From contig NZ_LQXR01000013.1 of assembly GCF_001590725.1 (NCBI RefSeq), positions 1 to 64,000 on the forward strand: DNA of 64,000 nucleotides, given 5' to 3'. How positions within the stretch are numbered: the first letter of the stretch is position 1; every line of letters starts with the position of its first letter. This document shows positions 1-11,501 of this stretch, piece after piece. The notes beneath the pieces were generated by a model that was not told where the DNA came from, did no database searches, and saw only the letters and a list, made by a program, of their open reading frames with translations. The position numbers were made by a program, and so were the translations under genes. Origin of the DNA: Snodgrassella sp. CFCC 13594. GTDB lineage: Bacteria; Pseudomonadota; Gammaproteobacteria; Burkholderiales; Neisseriaceae.

Positions 1-978
1 AGTCTCAGAAACAACCGAATGCGGCTGGGATTCAGGCAGCCTGCTTTCAGGCAACTGAGTCGACTTACCCAAGGCTTTAGCCGGATCATCACTCACCAAC
101 TGTACCGATGCCCATTCATAAGCTAGGCTGCCTGAAGTCAGTTGCGTCATAAAATCATCTTGGGCATAAGCATTTTGATAAGCAATGGCACGCAATTGAC
201 TGAATTTTTTGCGGTCATAAGCCATGTCATTCGTGACGACCGTGGCGGGCTGATGAGGCGAGACAATGCTGCGAAAAGGATAAGCAGAATGACTGTTCCA
301 ATAGCGGTCAAAATCGGCTGATACCTGCTCGACAACCGGGCCCACGGCCAACACATCCAAATCCACAAACAAGGTGCCGCTGCCGATATCGAAATACTCA
401 TCACCTACATTGCGACCACCCACAATAGTGGCTTGATTATCGGCAGTCATGGATTTATTGTGCATACGCCGATTCAACCGTGCAAAATCAGTAAGGTAGC
501 CCAGCGCCCGCCAATGGCGGTTAACAAACGGATTGAATAAGCGAATCTGAATATTGGGTTCTCGACTCAGCGACAGCAACACCTTATCCATACCCGCGGT
601 ATTGTTGTCGTCCAACAGCAGGCGCACGCGCACGCCACGGTGCGCGGCGCGGATGAGCTCATGCAGCAGCAACTGGCCGGAGGTATCGTTGCGCCAAATA
701 TAATATTGCACATCCAAGCTGCGCTGAGCGGCACGCGCCAAAGCCATACGTGCAATAAACGCCTCTTGTCCATCGTCCAAAGGGTATATCCCCGACAAAG
801 GCGCATGGGCGGCCACCAGTGCATCGTGGGCGGTAGCCAAAGTAGATGGGAGCTGCGCTGACACGTGTACTGATGTAGGCCTGTTTTGCAAAGAAGGCAG
901 GCTCTGACACCCAACCAACAACATCACGCAGGCCCTCAAAGTCCATATATCGCGCTTACGCCGCTGTATTTGTGCCAC
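1..978 (-). CDS. Phospholipase D family protein, cardiolipin synthase C-like (partial, C-terminus outside window)
   Basis: This is an open frame that runs off the window start, so only about the first 326 residues are seen. The N-terminus has a basic stretch (RRKR) followed by a hydrophobic segment ending LLVGC, which resembles a lipoprotein signal or a membrane anchor. The first HKD motif is visible as H173-x-K175-x4-D180 in MHNKSMTAD, followed by IVGGRNVGDEYFD. The preceding SLDVQYYIW and RLLLDDN segments are typical of the PLDc fold. The family transfers phosphatidyl groups, either making cardiolipin or hydrolysing phospholipids; neisserial phospholipase D is the same family. I chose a GTG start at 978 because it keeps the basic n-region; an ATG at 924 would remove it. 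The second HKD motif lies outside the window. Confidence 0.8.
   Translation of the reverse strand, partial: MAQIQRRKRDIWTLRACVMLLVGCQSLPSLQNRPTSVHVSAQLPSTLATAHDALVAAHAPLSGIYPLDDGQEAFIARMALARAAQRSLDVQYYIWRNDTSGQLLLHELIRAAHRGVRVRLLLDDNNTAGMDKVLLSLSREPNIQIRLFNPFVNRHWRALGYLTDFARLNRRMHNKSMTADNQATIVGGRNVGDEYFDIGSGTLFVDLDVLAVGPVVEQVSADFDRYWNSHSAYPFRSIVSPHQPATVVTNDMAYDRKKFSQLRAIAYQNAYAQDDFMTQLTSGSLAYEWASVQLVSDDPAKALGKSTQLPESRLPESQPHSVVSET
31..42. repeat. DNA uptake sequence (complement form)
   Basis: TTCAGGCAGCCT, an exact 12-mer copy within the phospholipase D-like gene. A second copy in the other orientation is at 125-136. Confidence 0.8.
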
Positions 979-1066
979 GTCACACCCATTGTTCTGTCTA
1001 GTGAGTTGCGAGCACGCATGTGCTCATGCATACAGCCCTTCTTTAGGCTGCTTGAAATGCCATGCA

Positions 1067-2542
1067 TTAAAGGCCCAACTGCGACCACAATGCATCTATT
1101 TTGGCCACCACAGCAGGATCTTTCTGGATCACACGTCCCCACTCACGTTGGGTTTCACCCGGCCATTTATGGGTGGCATCCAATCCCATTTTGCCCCCCA
1201 AGCCGCTCACTGGGCTGGCAAAATCCAAATAATCAATTGGCGTATGGTCGATCAACGTGGTATCGCGCACCGGATCCATGCGAGTGGTAATGGCCCAGAT
1301 GACTTCTTGCCAATCGCGGATATTAATATCCTCGTCCACCACCACAATAAATTTGGTGTACATAAACTGACGCAAATAGCTCCAACAGCCCATCATGACA
1401 CGCTTAGCATGGCCAGCATATTGTTTTTTGATGCTGACGATCGCCATGCGGTAAGAGCATCCTTCCGGCGGCAAGTAGAAATCGGTGATTTCCGGAAATT
1501 GCTTTTGCAGCAAAGGCACAAATACCTCATTCAAAGCTACACCCAAAACTGCCGGTTCATCGGGCGGTTTGCCTGTATAGGTGCTGTGATAAATCGCATT
1601 TTCACGCATGGTAATGCGCTCAACCGTGAATACAGGGAAGTAGTCTTGCTCATTGTAGTAACCTGTATGATCTCCATACGGACCTTCCAGCGCCGTTTCA
1701 TCTGGATATATCACGCCTTCCAACACAATTTCGGCGCGCGCTGGCACCTGCAAATCGTTGCCGATACAGCGCACCAACTCCGTACGTGACCCCCGCAATA
1801 ATCCAGCGAACTGATATTCGCTTAAGGTATCCGGTACGGGCGTCACCGCACCCAAGATGGTGGCCGGATCACACCCCAATACCACAGCAACCGGATAAGG
1901 CTGGCCCGGGTAAGCTGCTTTGTGCGCTTGAAAGTCCAAGGCGCCACCACGATGCGCCAACCAGCGCATAATCAGCTTATTTTTACCCAACAACTGCTGA
2001 CGGTAAATACCGAGATTTTGGCGTTTTTTATTCGGCCCACGCGTCACGGTTAGACCCCAGGTCACCAGCGGCGCCACATCATCAGGCCAACAATGCTGAA
2101 TCGGCAAACGGGTTAAATCCACCTCATCCCCTGCCCACACAATTTCCTGACAAGGCGCTTTTTTCACCACATGCGGTGCCATACTCCACAAGTCTTTCAA
2201 TAATGGCAGCTTAGCAAAAGCATCTTTAATACCCTTAGGCGGCTCAGGCTCCTTCAAATAAGCCAAGGTTCGGCCAATTTCACGTAGCTGGCTAATGCTT
2301 TCTGCGCCCATGCCCATGGCCACGCGCCCAGGGGTGCCGAATAAATTGGCCAGCACCGGAAAATCATAGCGTTGATTATTGCACACAGGATTTTCAAACA
2401 ATAAAGCAGGCCCTTCAGCACGCAATACCCGGTCAGCAATCTCGGTGATTTCCAGATTCGGCGACACGGCTGCCTGAATGCGTTTGAGCTTGCCTTGTGT
2501 TTCCAGCGCAACAATGAATTCGCGCAAATCCCGGTATTTCAT
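1067..2542 (-). CDS. ubiD: 4-hydroxy-3-polyprenylbenzoate decarboxylase UbiD
   Basis: UbiD decarboxylates 3-octaprenyl-4-hydroxybenzoate in ubiquinone synthesis, using prenylated FMN supplied by UbiX (not in this window). The protein starts [14 protein letters not shown] and contains the family segments [24 protein letters not shown] and [16 protein letters not shown], and it has the usual length of about 490 residues. The start at 2542 is preferred over an in-frame ATG two codons upstream (2548) because the AAAGG ribosome site overlaps the upstream ATG and sits at correct spacing for the inner one. It lies 20 bases downstream of pth on the same strand. Confidence 0.95.
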   Translation of the reverse strand: MKYRDLREFIVALETQGKLKRIQAAVSPNLEITEIADRVLRAEGPALLFENPVCNNQRYDFPVLANLFGTPGRVAMGMGAESISQLREIGRTLAYLKEPEPPKGIKDAFAKLPLLKDLWSMAPHVVKKAPCQEIVWAGDEVDLTRLPIQHCWPDDVAPLVTWGLTVTRGPNKKRQNLGIYRQQLLGKNKLIMRWLAHRGGALDFQAHKAAYPGQPYPVAVVLGCDPATILGAVTPVPDTLSEYQFAGLLRGSRTELVRCIGNDLQVPARAEIVLEGVIYPDETALEGPYGDHTGYYNEQDYFPVFTVERITMRENAIYHSTYTGKPPDEPAVLGVALNEVFVPLLQKQFPEITDFYLPPEGCSYRMAIVSIKKQYAGHAKRVMMGCWSYLRQFMYTKFIVVVDEDINIRDWQEVIWAITTRMDPVRDTTLIDHTPIDYLDFASPVSGLGGKMGLDATHKWPGETQREWGRVIQKDPAVVAKIDALWSQLGL

Positions 2543-2562
2543 GGCCATCCTTTATTTTGTGC

Positions 2563-3138
2563 TTATTTACTGTGCAAAATCTGCTGGGCAGCTGAAAATT
2601 CATCAGCCAAAATCAGGGGCATCACTGTCAGTGATTTGCTCATGGCATCTTCTATCTGCTCCCGCTCTGCCAAGCGCGGCTTATGCAAAACATAATTCAC
2701 CACTTGTGCACGTTCAGCAGGGTGATCAATGCCCAACCGCAAACGGTAAAAATCAGCTGATCCCAATTGCGCTTGAATGTCTTTTAAGCCATTGTGACCG
2801 CCATTCCCGCCACCTTTCTTAAATTTAACCCAACCACACGGAATATCCATTTCATCGTGCACCACCAAAATTTCACTGGGCTGTATTTTGTAAAAAGCGG
2901 CCAGCGCTTTGACTGCCGTACCCGATTTATTCATATAGGTATCGGGCTTCAACAGCCACACATCCCCCGTTGACAAAGCAGCCCGCGCCACCTGCCCAAA
3001 AAATTTCTTTTCGTCTTTAAAATGGGCTTTCCAATGCCACGCCAATTCATCCACAAAATCGAAGCCAGCATTGTGTCGTGTGTGTTCATACTCGGCGCCA
3101 GGGTTACCCAAGCCCACAATCAGTTTCAGCGTTGACAT
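2563..3138 (-). CDS. pth: Peptidyl-tRNA hydrolase
   Basis: Pth releases tRNA from peptidyl-tRNAs that drop off the ribosome and is essential in most bacteria. At 191 residues it has the normal length. Visible signatures are GLGNPG at the N-terminus, TRHNAGF with the catalytic histidine at about residue 22, KPDTYMNKSG, and HDEMDIPCG followed by KKGGGNGGHNGLKDI. It lies between rnfH and ubiD on the minus strand, with a single uptake sequence in the 42 bases separating it from rnfH. Confidence 0.97.
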   Translation of the reverse strand: MSTLKLIVGLGNPGAEYEHTRHNAGFDFVDELAWHWKAHFKDEKKFFGQVARAALSTGDVWLLKPDTYMNKSGTAVKALAAFYKIQPSEILVVHDEMDIPCGWVKFKKGGGNGGHNGLKDIQAQLGSADFYRLRLGIDHPAERAQVVNYVLHKPRLAEREQIEDAMSKSLTVMPLILADEFSAAQQILHSK

Positions 3139-3180
3139 ATTTTGTGATTCCTGAAATCGGCAGCATGAGGCTGCCTGAAT

Positions 3181-3465
3181 TTATTTTTGACGAGCACGAC
3201 GGCGGCGATTTTCCTTGGGATCAATGAGCAATGGCCGATACAACTCCACCCGATCCCAAGATTGCAGAACCACATCATCTGCTATTTTTTTACCGCACAC
3301 GCCCAAAGGCAATGCCACTAGATTGATATCGGCAAAATACGCGGTCACCTCTTCGCGGGTGAGTAACCCACGTGCCGTGGTACCCACAGGCACTTGGCCC
3401 TGCCATAAATATTGACGATCCGCTGTGGCATAGGCTAACTCCACCGGAATGTGTTTATTCGTCAT
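3181..3465 (-). CDS. rnfH: RnfH family ubiquitin-fold protein
   Basis: This is a small protein of 94 residues of the RnfH (UPF0125) family, which has a beta-grasp fold; its biochemical role is not firmly known. Conserved features are the PVELAYA start, the VPVGTTARG segment, the NLVALPLGVCGKK segment and a basic tail (KENRRRRARQK). I chose the ATG at 3465 because it begins the conserved domain; a longer frame extends back to 3534 but lies inside ratA. The start overlaps the end of ratA by 11 bases, the usual ratA-rnfH arrangement and a sign of translational coupling. Confidence 0.88.
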   Translation of the reverse strand: MTNKHIPVELAYATADRQYLWQGQVPVGTTARGLLTREEVTAYFADINLVALPLGVCGKKIADDVVLQSWDRVELYRPLLIDPKENRRRRARQK

Positions 3466-3895
3466 AGCGCCGATCTGCTTCTTGAATAAATGCATCCACC
3501 AATGTGGTGGCAATGCGATTGAATACGGGGCCAATCAGCGCCGACAGCACCGCACTGGCAAACTCATATTGCAACCGAAAATCAATTTTACAACCCAAAT
3601 CGTCTATGGGCGCAAAGTGCCAATGGCCACTTAAAGATTTAAAAGGGCCGTTGAGCAAAGACATGCTGATGTCGGTAGGCCGCGTATTATGGTTGCGCGT
3701 GGTAAATGACTGGCGCATTTTCATGTAGTCCATGTGCACCATCGCTTCCAACACATCACCTTCGCGCTTGATAATGTCAGTACCGCTGCACCACGGCAAA
3801 AAGCGCGGGTAGTCTTCCACGGTATTGACCAAGTCAAACATGTGTTCGGCGCTGTGCAACACAATCACGCTTTTGTCTACGGTTTTGATGCTCAT
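3455..3895 (-). CDS. ratA: RatA-type START/Coq10-like protein
   Basis: This 146-residue protein of the polyketide cyclase/START superfamily corresponds to RatA of E. coli, reported to bind the 50S subunit and block 70S assembly; homologues such as Coq10 bind ubiquinone. Typical segments are SAEHMFDLVNTVEDYPRFLPWC and the terminal helix FNRIATTLVDAF. Its stop overlaps the rnfH start. The usual neighbour smpB is not next to it here; holA is upstream instead. The RatA function is inferred from family and context; a ubiquinone chaperone role is equally possible. Confidence 0.85.
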   Translation of the reverse strand: MSIKTVDKSVIVLHSAEHMFDLVNTVEDYPRFLPWCSGTDIIKREGDVLEAMVHMDYMKMRQSFTTRNHNTRPTDISMSLLNGPFKSLSGHWHFAPIDDLGCKIDFRLQYEFASAVLSALIGPVFNRIATTLVDAFIQEADRRYDE

Positions 3896-3910
3896 GTCAA
3901 AAATCCTGTT

Positions 3911-4918
3911 TCAGGCAGCCAAAGACAGCAGTAAATGCCGGGTTTCAGCCCAAGCATCACCCTCTTCAGCCCCTTTAATTTGGCGATCAATGCGCGCACA
4001 GGTTTGCAGCGCCAAGAGTAAACGCGGCACACCAATGCGGCGCGCAGCTTGAGGCGCCCAAGTTTGTTTTTCGCCCCACAGACGCAAACTGTTGCGCAAC
4101 TGGCCCACATTCTGACCTTGTTTGAGCGCTGCGAGCAAACGAATCAAAGTGCGTATATCTTCGCTGATCGCCCAAAGCAACAACACGGGTTCGCTGCCTT
4201 CGGCCGCTAAACCATCCAGCAACCGCACCACGCGAGCTGCATCGCCATTCATCCATGCAGCCGCCAATTGAAACACATCAAACCGCGCCACATTGGCCAC
4301 TGCTGCTTCGGCATCGGCCACACTCACCAAGTGCCCTGCGGGCAAAAGTAAAGCCAATTTATCAATTTCTTGCTTGGCAGCCAGCAAATTACCTTCAACT
4401 TTATCGGCAAACAAACGCAAGGCATCGCTTTCAATAGCCAAACCATCGCGCGCCAATCTCGTTTCTATCCATTGCGGCAATGCTGCCAGGGAAACGGCTT
4501 TTGCCTCCACCACCGTAGCCACTTTTGCCCAAGCACCAAACCATTTGCTTTGCGCCTGCGCCTTCTCCAATTTGGGTAGCACCAACACCACACAAGTGTC
4601 TTCAGGTAGCCTGTGCGCCAGTTGAACTAGGGCTTCGCCCCCTTCTTTACCAGGCTTACCATTGGGAATATGAATTTCCAATAATTTTTTATCGGCAAAC
4701 AAACCCGCCGACTGAGCCGCTCCCATCAAAGCAGACCAATCAAAGCCATTGTCTACGGTGAATACTTCGCGGTTGTCATAGCCATGCTGTTTGGCTGCAG
4801 ATCGCAATGCGTCCAGCGCTTCTACGCGCAGTAGATCCTCTTCGCCATGCAGCAAATACGCCGAATGTAGCCCGCCAGCCAAACTTTCATCTAGCTGATG
4901 CGTTGACAGACTGGCCAT
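3911..4918 (-). CDS. holA: DNA polymerase III subunit delta
   Basis: HolA is the delta subunit of the clamp loader and opens the beta sliding clamp. The 335-residue protein has the normal length, with an N-terminal AYLLHGEEDLLRVEALDAL segment (degenerate Walker-like region), a central ADKVEGNLLAAKQEIDKLALL helix pair and the C-terminal collar domain (LLLWAISEDIRTLIRLL). Its ATG shares one base with the lptE stop codon (TAATG), so the two are translationally coupled, as in many proteobacteria where the order is leuS-lptE-holA. Here gatB replaces leuS upstream. Confidence 0.95.
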   Translation of the reverse strand: MASLSTHQLDESLAGGLHSAYLLHGEEDLLRVEALDALRSAAKQHGYDNREVFTVDNGFDWSALMGAAQSAGLFADKKLLEIHIPNGKPGKEGGEALVQLAHRLPEDTCVVLVLPKLEKAQAQSKWFGAWAKVATVVEAKAVSLAALPQWIETRLARDGLAIESDALRLFADKVEGNLLAAKQEIDKLALLLPAGHLVSVADAEAAVANVARFDVFQLAAAWMNGDAARVVRLLDGLAAEGSEPVLLLWAISEDIRTLIRLLAALKQGQNVGQLRNSLRLWGEKQTWAPQAARRIGVPRLLLALQTCARIDRQIKGAEEGDAWAETRHLLLSLAA

Positions 4919-5397
4919 TATTGGGGAGTTGGCAAATAATTTAAGCGACGCACAATTTGCTCGGCTGCATCCTGGCGCATTTCACGCCAGATGGTCTGTT
5001 CTTCCTCCTGCTTACCCAACACCATACTGTCTGCATAATCCATATGGCGCTGTACATTTACCAACATGGTGTCACCCAAAGGTTGTCCATTGCGGTATAC
5101 CTGTACGCTGACATTCAAATCAAGCAAATATTCACTGGTGCTGCCGCTCTGATTCACAGCTGACTCTGTTTTGCGCTGATCCACATTCAACACTTTGACC
5201 ACTACCTCAGCATCGTTATCGCGTATTTGTACGCCAGGTTGGCGTCGCAAAGTGTTGGTGAGCGCATTTTGTAAGGCTCCACCTTGCACCGACCATATTT
5301 GATAAGGCATCGGCGCATCCAACGCCACGGTTCCTTTGAGGTGAAATCCACAAGCAGCCAACAATAAGCTGAACACCACCATCCCATATTTTTTCAT
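4918..5397 (-). CDS. lptE: LPS-assembly lipoprotein LptE
   Basis: LptE plugs the LptD barrel and delivers lipopolysaccharide to the outer leaflet of the outer membrane. The protein starts MKKYGMVVFSLLLAACGFHLKG, a lipoprotein signal peptide with lipobox LAAC. The sequence AACGFHLKG is a hallmark of the family. I use the start at 5397 because it gives a proper signal peptide; a frame extension to 5433 would add a less likely N-terminus. The mature protein is about 145 residues. It precedes holA with a one-base overlap. Confidence 0.93.
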   Translation of the reverse strand: MKKYGMVVFSLLLAACGFHLKGTVALDAPMPYQIWSVQGGALQNALTNTLRRQPGVQIRDNDAEVVVKVLNVDQRKTESAVNQSGSTSEYLLDLNVSVQVYRNGQPLGDTMLVNVQRHMDYADSMVLGKQEEEQTIWREMRQDAAEQIVRRLNYLPTPQ

Positions 5398-5480
5398 GGA
5401 TAATCCCATCACTATTTTGGTCCACAAGGCCAATACCCTATTTCATGGTTCAGGCAACCTGAACCACCCGAAACCCGACA

Positions 5481-6908
5481 TCAAGCCAGTTTGGCTTTGA
5501 GTAACTCTTGCACCTGCTGCGGATTGGCTTTACCACGTGAAGCCTTCATCACTTGGCCCACCAGCGCATTAAAGGCTTTGTCTTTACCAGCCTTGAATTC
5601 ATCCACTGATTTCTGATTAAGCGTCAACACTTCATCAATGATTTTTTCAATCGCACCTGTATCCGTCATTTGCTTCAAGCCATCGCGTTCAATGATGACA
5701 TCAGCAGTCAAATCACTGGCCCACATTGCTTCGAATACCTGTTTAGCCAGCTTATTGCTCAAAGTGTTGTCTGCAATCCGCGCCACCAATCCCGCCAAAC
5801 GCTCAGCTTCAATCGGGCTATCGGCTATTTCCAGACCGTCTTTATTCAATGTCGCTGCCAATTCACCATGCATCCAATTGGCCACCAGTTTACCCTGCCC
5901 ACACAACTGCGTTGCTGTTTCGAAATAAGTTGCCTGAATGCGACTGGCTGTGAGCAGGCGCGCATCGTAATCTGATACACCATAATCTCGGATAAATCGC
6001 GCCGCCATCTCAGCAGGCAATTCTGGCATCGTCGCTTTGGCGGACGCAAACATTTCATCCGTAATGATGACTGGCAATAAATCTGGATCCGGGAAATAGC
6101 GGTAGTCATGCGCATCTTCTTTGCTGCGCATCGCCCTCGTTTCGCCTTTATCCGGATCAAACAAACGCGTCTGTTGAATCACTCGCCCGCCATCTTCAAT
6201 CAGCTCAATTTGACGCGCCACTTCATAATGGATGGCCTGCTCCAAAAACCGAAACGAATTGAGGTTTTTGATTTCACAACGGGTACCAAACTCAGCCTGA
6301 CCCTTTGGCCGAACCGACACATTGGCATCCATTCGGAAAGAGCCTTCTGCCATATTGCCATCACAAATATCCAGCCAAGTCACCAATCCATGCATGGTCT
6401 TAGCATAGGCCACTGCATCTGCAGCAGAGCGCATTTCCGGCTCAGACACAATTTCCAGCAAAGGTGTACCAGCACGATTCAAGTCAATGCCAGTATAATG
6501 TTCAAACGCATCGTGTACGGATTTACCCGCATCTTCTTCCATGTGCGCGCGGGTCACATTGATGGTTTTCACCTCATCACCCACCACAATTTCCAATTGA
6601 CCATGCTCCACAATGGGGTAATCCATCTGGCTGATCTGATAGCCTTTGGGCAAATCCGGATAAAAATAATTTTTACGGTCAAATACATTTTTGCGATTAA
6701 TGGTAGAGCCCAATGCCAAACCCAGTTTAATGCCTTTATTCACCACCTCTTTATTCAGTACCGGCAACGCACCCGGCATAGCGCAATCCACCACACAAGC
6801 GTGTGCATTGGGTGATGCCCCAAACGCCGTAGATGCGCCACTGAAAATTTTGGATTTTGTGTTCAATTGAACGTGGATTTCCAATCCAATGACGGTTTCC
6901 CAAGTCAT
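5481..6908 (-). CDS. gatB: Asp/Glu-tRNA amidotransferase subunit B
   Basis: GatB is the tRNA-binding kinase subunit of GatCAB, which amidates misacylated Glu-tRNA(Gln) and/or Asp-tRNA(Asn). It has 475 residues, the normal length. Visible features are [13 protein letters not shown] at the start, the signature [25 protein letters not shown], and the C-terminal YqeY-like tail ending [14 protein letters not shown]. The order gatC-gatA-gatB on the minus strand is the usual one. About 80 bases separate it from gatA. Confidence 0.97.
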   Translation of the reverse strand: MTWETVIGLEIHVQLNTKSKIFSGASTAFGASPNAHACVVDCAMPGALPVLNKEVVNKGIKLGLALGSTINRKNVFDRKNYFYPDLPKGYQISQMDYPIVEHGQLEIVVGDEVKTINVTRAHMEEDAGKSVHDAFEHYTGIDLNRAGTPLLEIVSEPEMRSAADAVAYAKTMHGLVTWLDICDGNMAEGSFRMDANVSVRPKGQAEFGTRCEIKNLNSFRFLEQAIHYEVARQIELIEDGGRVIQQTRLFDPDKGETRAMRSKEDAHDYRYFPDPDLLPVIITDEMFASAKATMPELPAEMAARFIRDYGVSDYDARLLTASRIQATYFETATQLCGQGKLVANWMHGELAATLNKDGLEIADSPIEAERLAGLVARIADNTLSNKLAKQVFEAMWASDLTADVIIERDGLKQMTDTGAIEKIIDEVLTLNQKSVDEFKAGKDKAFNALVGQVMKASRGKANPQQVQELLKAKLA

Positions 6909-6989
6909 AACACTCTTTCTTTCCTACGTGCAGGTTGCCTGAAAAGCACCTGCACAACTGTCTTTGAATAGTTTTAGTCGAAACAACCC

Positions 6990-8456
6990 TTAACGTGCAT
7001 CGGGCACAGGTGGCGCGGCTTGATGCCAATCGCTGTTTTGCTGAATCTGGTGGGCCACATTCAGCAAACGGTGTTCACTGAAGTAATTACCGATGAGCTG
7101 CACCCCCACCGGCAAACCGTTTTGTGCAAAGCCAGCAGGCAAAGACATGCCAGGCAAGCCAGCCAGATTCAAAGACACGGTATAAATATCCGACAAATAC
7201 ATTTGCACAGGATCGGTCACGTGGCTGCCCAACTCAGGCGCTGCCGTGGGTGCCACTGGCCCCAAAATCACATCACACTGCTGAAAGGCTGCCTGAAAAT
7301 CATTGGCCACCAATCGACGCAGTTTTTGTGCTTTCAAATAATAAGCATCATAGTAGCCATGCGACAACACATAAGTACCAATCATGATCCGTCGTTTGAC
7401 TTCACTGCCAAAACCTTCGGCCCTGCTGTTGCTATACATCTCATCCAAATTATGAAACTCAGCCGCACGATGACCATAGCGCACGCCATCATAGCGCGAC
7501 AGATTGGTACTGGCTTCGGCCGATGCCAGCACATAATAAGCAGGAATCGACAACTCCGTCTGTGGCAAGTGCACATCCACCACCTGTGCGCCTTGCTTCT
7601 TGAGCAGCTCAATGACTTGTTCAATCGCTATCCGCACATCAGGCGCCAAGCCGTCGCCAAAGTATTCTTGCGGCAAACCTACTTTTAAACCGTTAAGCGG
7701 CTGACTCAAATCGCGGCCAAAATCTTCAGCTTGGTACGCCAAACTGGTCGAATCCCGCTCATCAAAGCTCACCATGGCATTGAGCAACAAAGCACAATCT
7801 TCGGCCGTTTGCGCCATCGGTCCAGCTTGGTCAAAACTCGATGCATACGCCACCATACCAAAACGACTGACGCGGCCATAAGTGGGTTTTAAACCAGTGA
7901 TGCCGCAATGTGAAGCGGGTTGACGAATGGATCCCCCAGTATCAGAGCCCAAAGCAGCAGGCGTCAAACGCGCCGCCACCGCTGCGGCGGAACCACCGGA
8001 TGAGCCGCCCGGAACATGGGTCTGTTGCCACGGGTTGCGGGTTACCCCATAAAAAGAGGTTTCGGTGGTTGAACCCATGGCAAATTCATCCATATTGGTT
8101 CGGCCCAACGTCACCATCCCGGCATCCAACAAATTTTGGACCACCGTGGCAGTATAAGGCGACACAAAGCTGTCCAACATGTTGCTCGCACAAGCACTGC
8201 GCCAACCTTGCTGGCAAAAAATATCTTTATAAGCAATCGGTACCCCAGTTAACAAACTGCCCGTACCTGCTGCCAAACGCGTATCCGCCGCTTTGGCTTC
8301 AGCCAGTGTTTGATCTGACTGGGTAAGAATAAAAGCATTGAGGGCCGCATTCTCGGCTTCAATGTATTGGAGATAATCCTGCGCCAATTCCGTGGCACTG
8401 ATTTTCTTAGCCTGCAGCAAATCACTGCATTGTTTCAAAGTGTATGTTGTATTCAT
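6990..8456 (-). CDS. gatA: Asp/Glu-tRNA amidotransferase subunit A
   Basis: GatA is the glutaminase subunit of GatCAB and belongs to the amidase signature family. The Ser-cisSer-Lys triad is visible: Lys in PIAYKDIF, the glycine/serine loop [13 protein letters not shown], and the nucleophile region [13 protein letters not shown]. The start at 8456 (MNTTYTLKQ) is chosen because it fits the family; a frame extension to 8477 adds seven residues without a better ribosome site. It has 488 residues. A 130-base gap separates it from gatC. Confidence 0.97.
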   Translation of the reverse strand: MNTTYTLKQCSDLLQAKKISATELAQDYLQYIEAENAALNAFILTQSDQTLAEAKAADTRLAAGTGSLLTGVPIAYKDIFCQQGWRSACASNMLDSFVSPYTATVVQNLLDAGMVTLGRTNMDEFAMGSTTETSFYGVTRNPWQQTHVPGGSSGGSAAAVAARLTPAALGSDTGGSIRQPASHCGITGLKPTYGRVSRFGMVAYASSFDQAGPMAQTAEDCALLLNAMVSFDERDSTSLAYQAEDFGRDLSQPLNGLKVGLPQEYFGDGLAPDVRIAIEQVIELLKKQGAQVVDVHLPQTELSIPAYYVLASAEASTNLSRYDGVRYGHRAAEFHNLDEMYSNSRAEGFGSEVKRRIMIGTYVLSHGYYDAYYLKAQKLRRLVANDFQAAFQQCDVILGPVAPTAAPELGSHVTDPVQMYLSDIYTVSLNLAGLPGMSLPAGFAQNGLPVGVQLIGNYFSEHRLLNVAHQIQQNSDWHQAAPPVPDAR

Positions 8457-8586
8457 AATTTTCTGGCTATGCGACATTCAGGCAACCTGAACACGCTGTG
8501 TATTGACCGAGATTAAAAATAAATGAAGCGCCACCATCGCACTTTCATTCATCAACACTGGTGACGTTAAACCCACCATATACTGA

Positions 8587-8874
8587 CTATTCAATAACCT
8601 TAGGTACCAAATACAGGTCTTTGTCTACCAACGGTGCAACTGACTGCAACGCCACATGGTCATCGTGTTCGGTGACGACATCGGCACGCAAACGCAAAGC
8701 CACTTCATGTGGATGAGCCATGGGCTCGATTCCTTCTGTATCCACCGCCTGCATTTTTTCCACCAGCGCAAAAATATGATTCAGCTCAGTCAAGGTACTT
8801 TCGCGTTCGGCTTCGGACAGATGCAATCGCGACAAACGCGCTATCTTCTCAACATCAACTAATGTTAAAGCCAT
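8587..8874 (-). CDS. gatC: Asp/Glu-tRNA amidotransferase subunit C
   Basis: GatC is the small subunit that clamps GatA to GatB. The 95-residue protein starts [21 protein letters not shown], a clear GatC N-terminus, and has the family segments GIEPMAHP and LRADVV. The ATG at 8874 follows an AAGGA ribosome site with good spacing; a TTG directly upstream is a less likely start. It is the first gene of the minus-strand gatCAB set and is divergent from mreB. Confidence 0.96.
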   Translation of the reverse strand: MALTLVDVEKIARLSRLHLSEAERESTLTELNHIFALVEKMQAVDTEGIEPMAHPHEVALRLRADVVTEHDDHVALQSVAPLVDKDLYLVPKVIE

Positions 8875-8936
8875 CAAAAATCCTTAAATATGGTTTAGCA
8901 AAACACGCAAACTGGGGTATCATTGCGCGTTCTCAT

Positions 8937-8965
8937 TTGGTTAGCACATTGCGCCGAATTATAAC
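8937..8965 (+). promoter_or_regulatory. Putative sigma-70 promoter of the mreB operon
   Basis: TTGGTT (8937-8942) and TATAAC (8960-8965) are separated by 17 bases, in the divergent gatC-mreB intergenic region about 100 bases ahead of the mreB start. The pattern fits a sigma-70 promoter, but it has not been tested. Confidence 0.45.
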
Positions 8966-9063
8966 CGAAAACCCCATTTGATGGCGCGCCGATTTCACCC
9001 ATCCCACGGTGCGCATAACCTGACTACTTAGCCCGGTTGTATTGAATTTCAGCACTAGGATGA

Positions 9064-10107
<1,044 letters not shown>

Positions 10108-10128
10108 TATCCTCAAGACAGTGCCCTT

Positions 10129-11007
10129 ATGGCTGAGCCTTCTTTAAACTTTATCCAGCACGGACTGCGCCCAACCAGCAAATTGGTGATTTTCACTTTA
10201 GCTGCCGTGGCGCTGTTGTTGCTGGATAACCGCTATGACGCCATTCAAAAAGCCAAGTCTTATACCGCCAACGCACTCTACCCAGTGCAATGGTTGGCCA
10301 ATCAACCTGTGCGTTGGGCGCAACACAGCGCTAATTATCTGCGCAACCAGCATGATTTGCTGCAACAAAATGCCCAATTGAAAACACAAAATGCCCAGTT
10401 ACAACTGCAATTACAACAAAAACAAGTGATACTGCAAGAATCCACCACTTTGCTGAAATTGCAAAAACTGAACCAGGATGCGTTGCCACAGGCAAAAATC
10501 GCGCAAATCATTTCTACTGGTACCAATCCGCTTGCCGAGCGATTCACCATTGATAAGGGCAGCCGTGATCAAGTAAGGATGGGCGATCCAGTCACCGATG
10601 AGCACGGTTTAATTGGGCAAATTTCGTCAGTGCAAGCATTCAGCGCAGAGGTTTCATTGAGCACCAATAGCCAAGCTGTTATTCCCGCTATGGTAGCCAG
10701 AACCGGCGTGCGTACTCTGGTTTATGGACGCTCAGGCGGTTTGGATTTGCGTTATTTTCCCAGCGATGCCAGCTTACAAAATCAAGACTTGCTGATCACA
10801 TCGGGCATGGACAGCATCTACCCAGCTGGCATTCCTATTGCCACCATCAGCGCTGTGCAAAAAGGCAATGGCTCACCTTATTACAAAACACAGCTAACCC
10901 CTGTGGCCAATTTACTCAGCAGTCGATTTGTCATGGTGATTCCACAAAAAGCCGCCATCCCAACACACCAACCAGCACCAGCTGCTTCCGCGCCAGCCAT
11001 ACAATGA
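10129..11007 (+). CDS. mreC: Rod shape-determining protein MreC
   Basis: MreC is a bitopic periplasmic scaffold that activates PBP2-RodA. The 292-residue protein has one membrane segment at about residues 18-33, then a coiled coil at about 68-105 that is very rich in Gln and Leu, then the two beta domains with DKGSRDQVRMGDPV and ISSVQAFSAEVSLSTN. The C-terminal tail is rich in Ala and Pro. It lies 21 bases after mreB and overlaps mreD by four bases (ATGA). Confidence 0.96.
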   Translation: MAEPSLNFIQHGLRPTSKLVIFTLAAVALLLLDNRYDAIQKAKSYTANALYPVQWLANQPVRWAQHSANYLRNQHDLLQQNAQLKTQNAQLQLQLQQKQVILQESTTLLKLQKLNQDALPQAKIAQIISTGTNPLAERFTIDKGSRDQVRMGDPVTDEHGLIGQISSVQAFSAEVSLSTNSQAVIPAMVARTGVRTLVYGRSGGLDLRYFPSDASLQNQDLLITSGMDSIYPAGIPIATISAVQKGNGSPYYKTQLTPVANLLSSRFVMVIPQKAAIPTHQPAPAASAPAIQ

Positions 11008-11501
11008 CTGATTTTGACAACATTCACCGCCACACTCGCAAGCGCCATATTGCGCTGAGTCTATTGTTGGCTTTATTTATTGATCTTATCCCCATCCCTG
11101 AACCAATAAACAGTTGGCTGCCTGAATGCACTGCGCTGCTGATGTTGTATTGGGCGCTCTATCGTCCCCAAAACATCGGTATAGGCGTGGCATTTTTTTT
11201 AGGGATCCTAATGGACATCGGTTTGGGCACACCTTTGGGTGAACATGCTTTGGCCTATACCATAGCAGTCTATGTAATCCTACAAAATCAACGCCAAGTC
11301 AGCCTCTATCCCTTTGGTCTCCAATCCTTAGCGATCTTGGGTACATTATTGCTGATTCAATGTATTTTGATCGTGGTGACATTCTTCCAGAGCCATCAAT
11401 TTGCTGGCTGGAGCCTATTGGTGGCGCCGTTTACCAGCGCCTTACTGTGGCCACTACTCAATAAACTGATGCTGTATCTTTCACAGTCTCACCGCCTATG
11501 A
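11004..11501 (+). CDS. mreD: Rod shape-determining protein MreD
   Basis: MreD is an integral inner-membrane protein of the elongasome. The 165-residue protein is hydrophobic with about five predicted membrane segments, and carries the family segment GILMDIGLGTPLGEHAL. It overlaps mreC and mrdA by ATGA at both ends, so expression is tightly coupled. Confidence 0.93.
   Translation: MTDFDNIHRHTRKRHIALSLLLALFIDLIPIPEPINSWLPECTALLMLYWALYRPQNIGIGVAFFLGILMDIGLGTPLGEHALAYTIAVYVILQNQRQVSLYPFGLQSLAILGTLLLIQCILIVVTFFQSHQFAGWSLLVAPFTSALLWPLLNKLMLYLSQSHRL

Noticed and set aside
989..1789. 266-codon open frame on the plus strand
   Set aside because: Antisense to ubiD with low-complexity composition; no ribosome site or homology.
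6108..6815. 235-codon open frame on the plus strand
   Set aside because: Antisense to gatB, whose protein is fully conserved on the other strand.
7020..7688. 222-codon open frame on the plus strand
   Set aside because: Antisense to gatA; no domain is recognisable.
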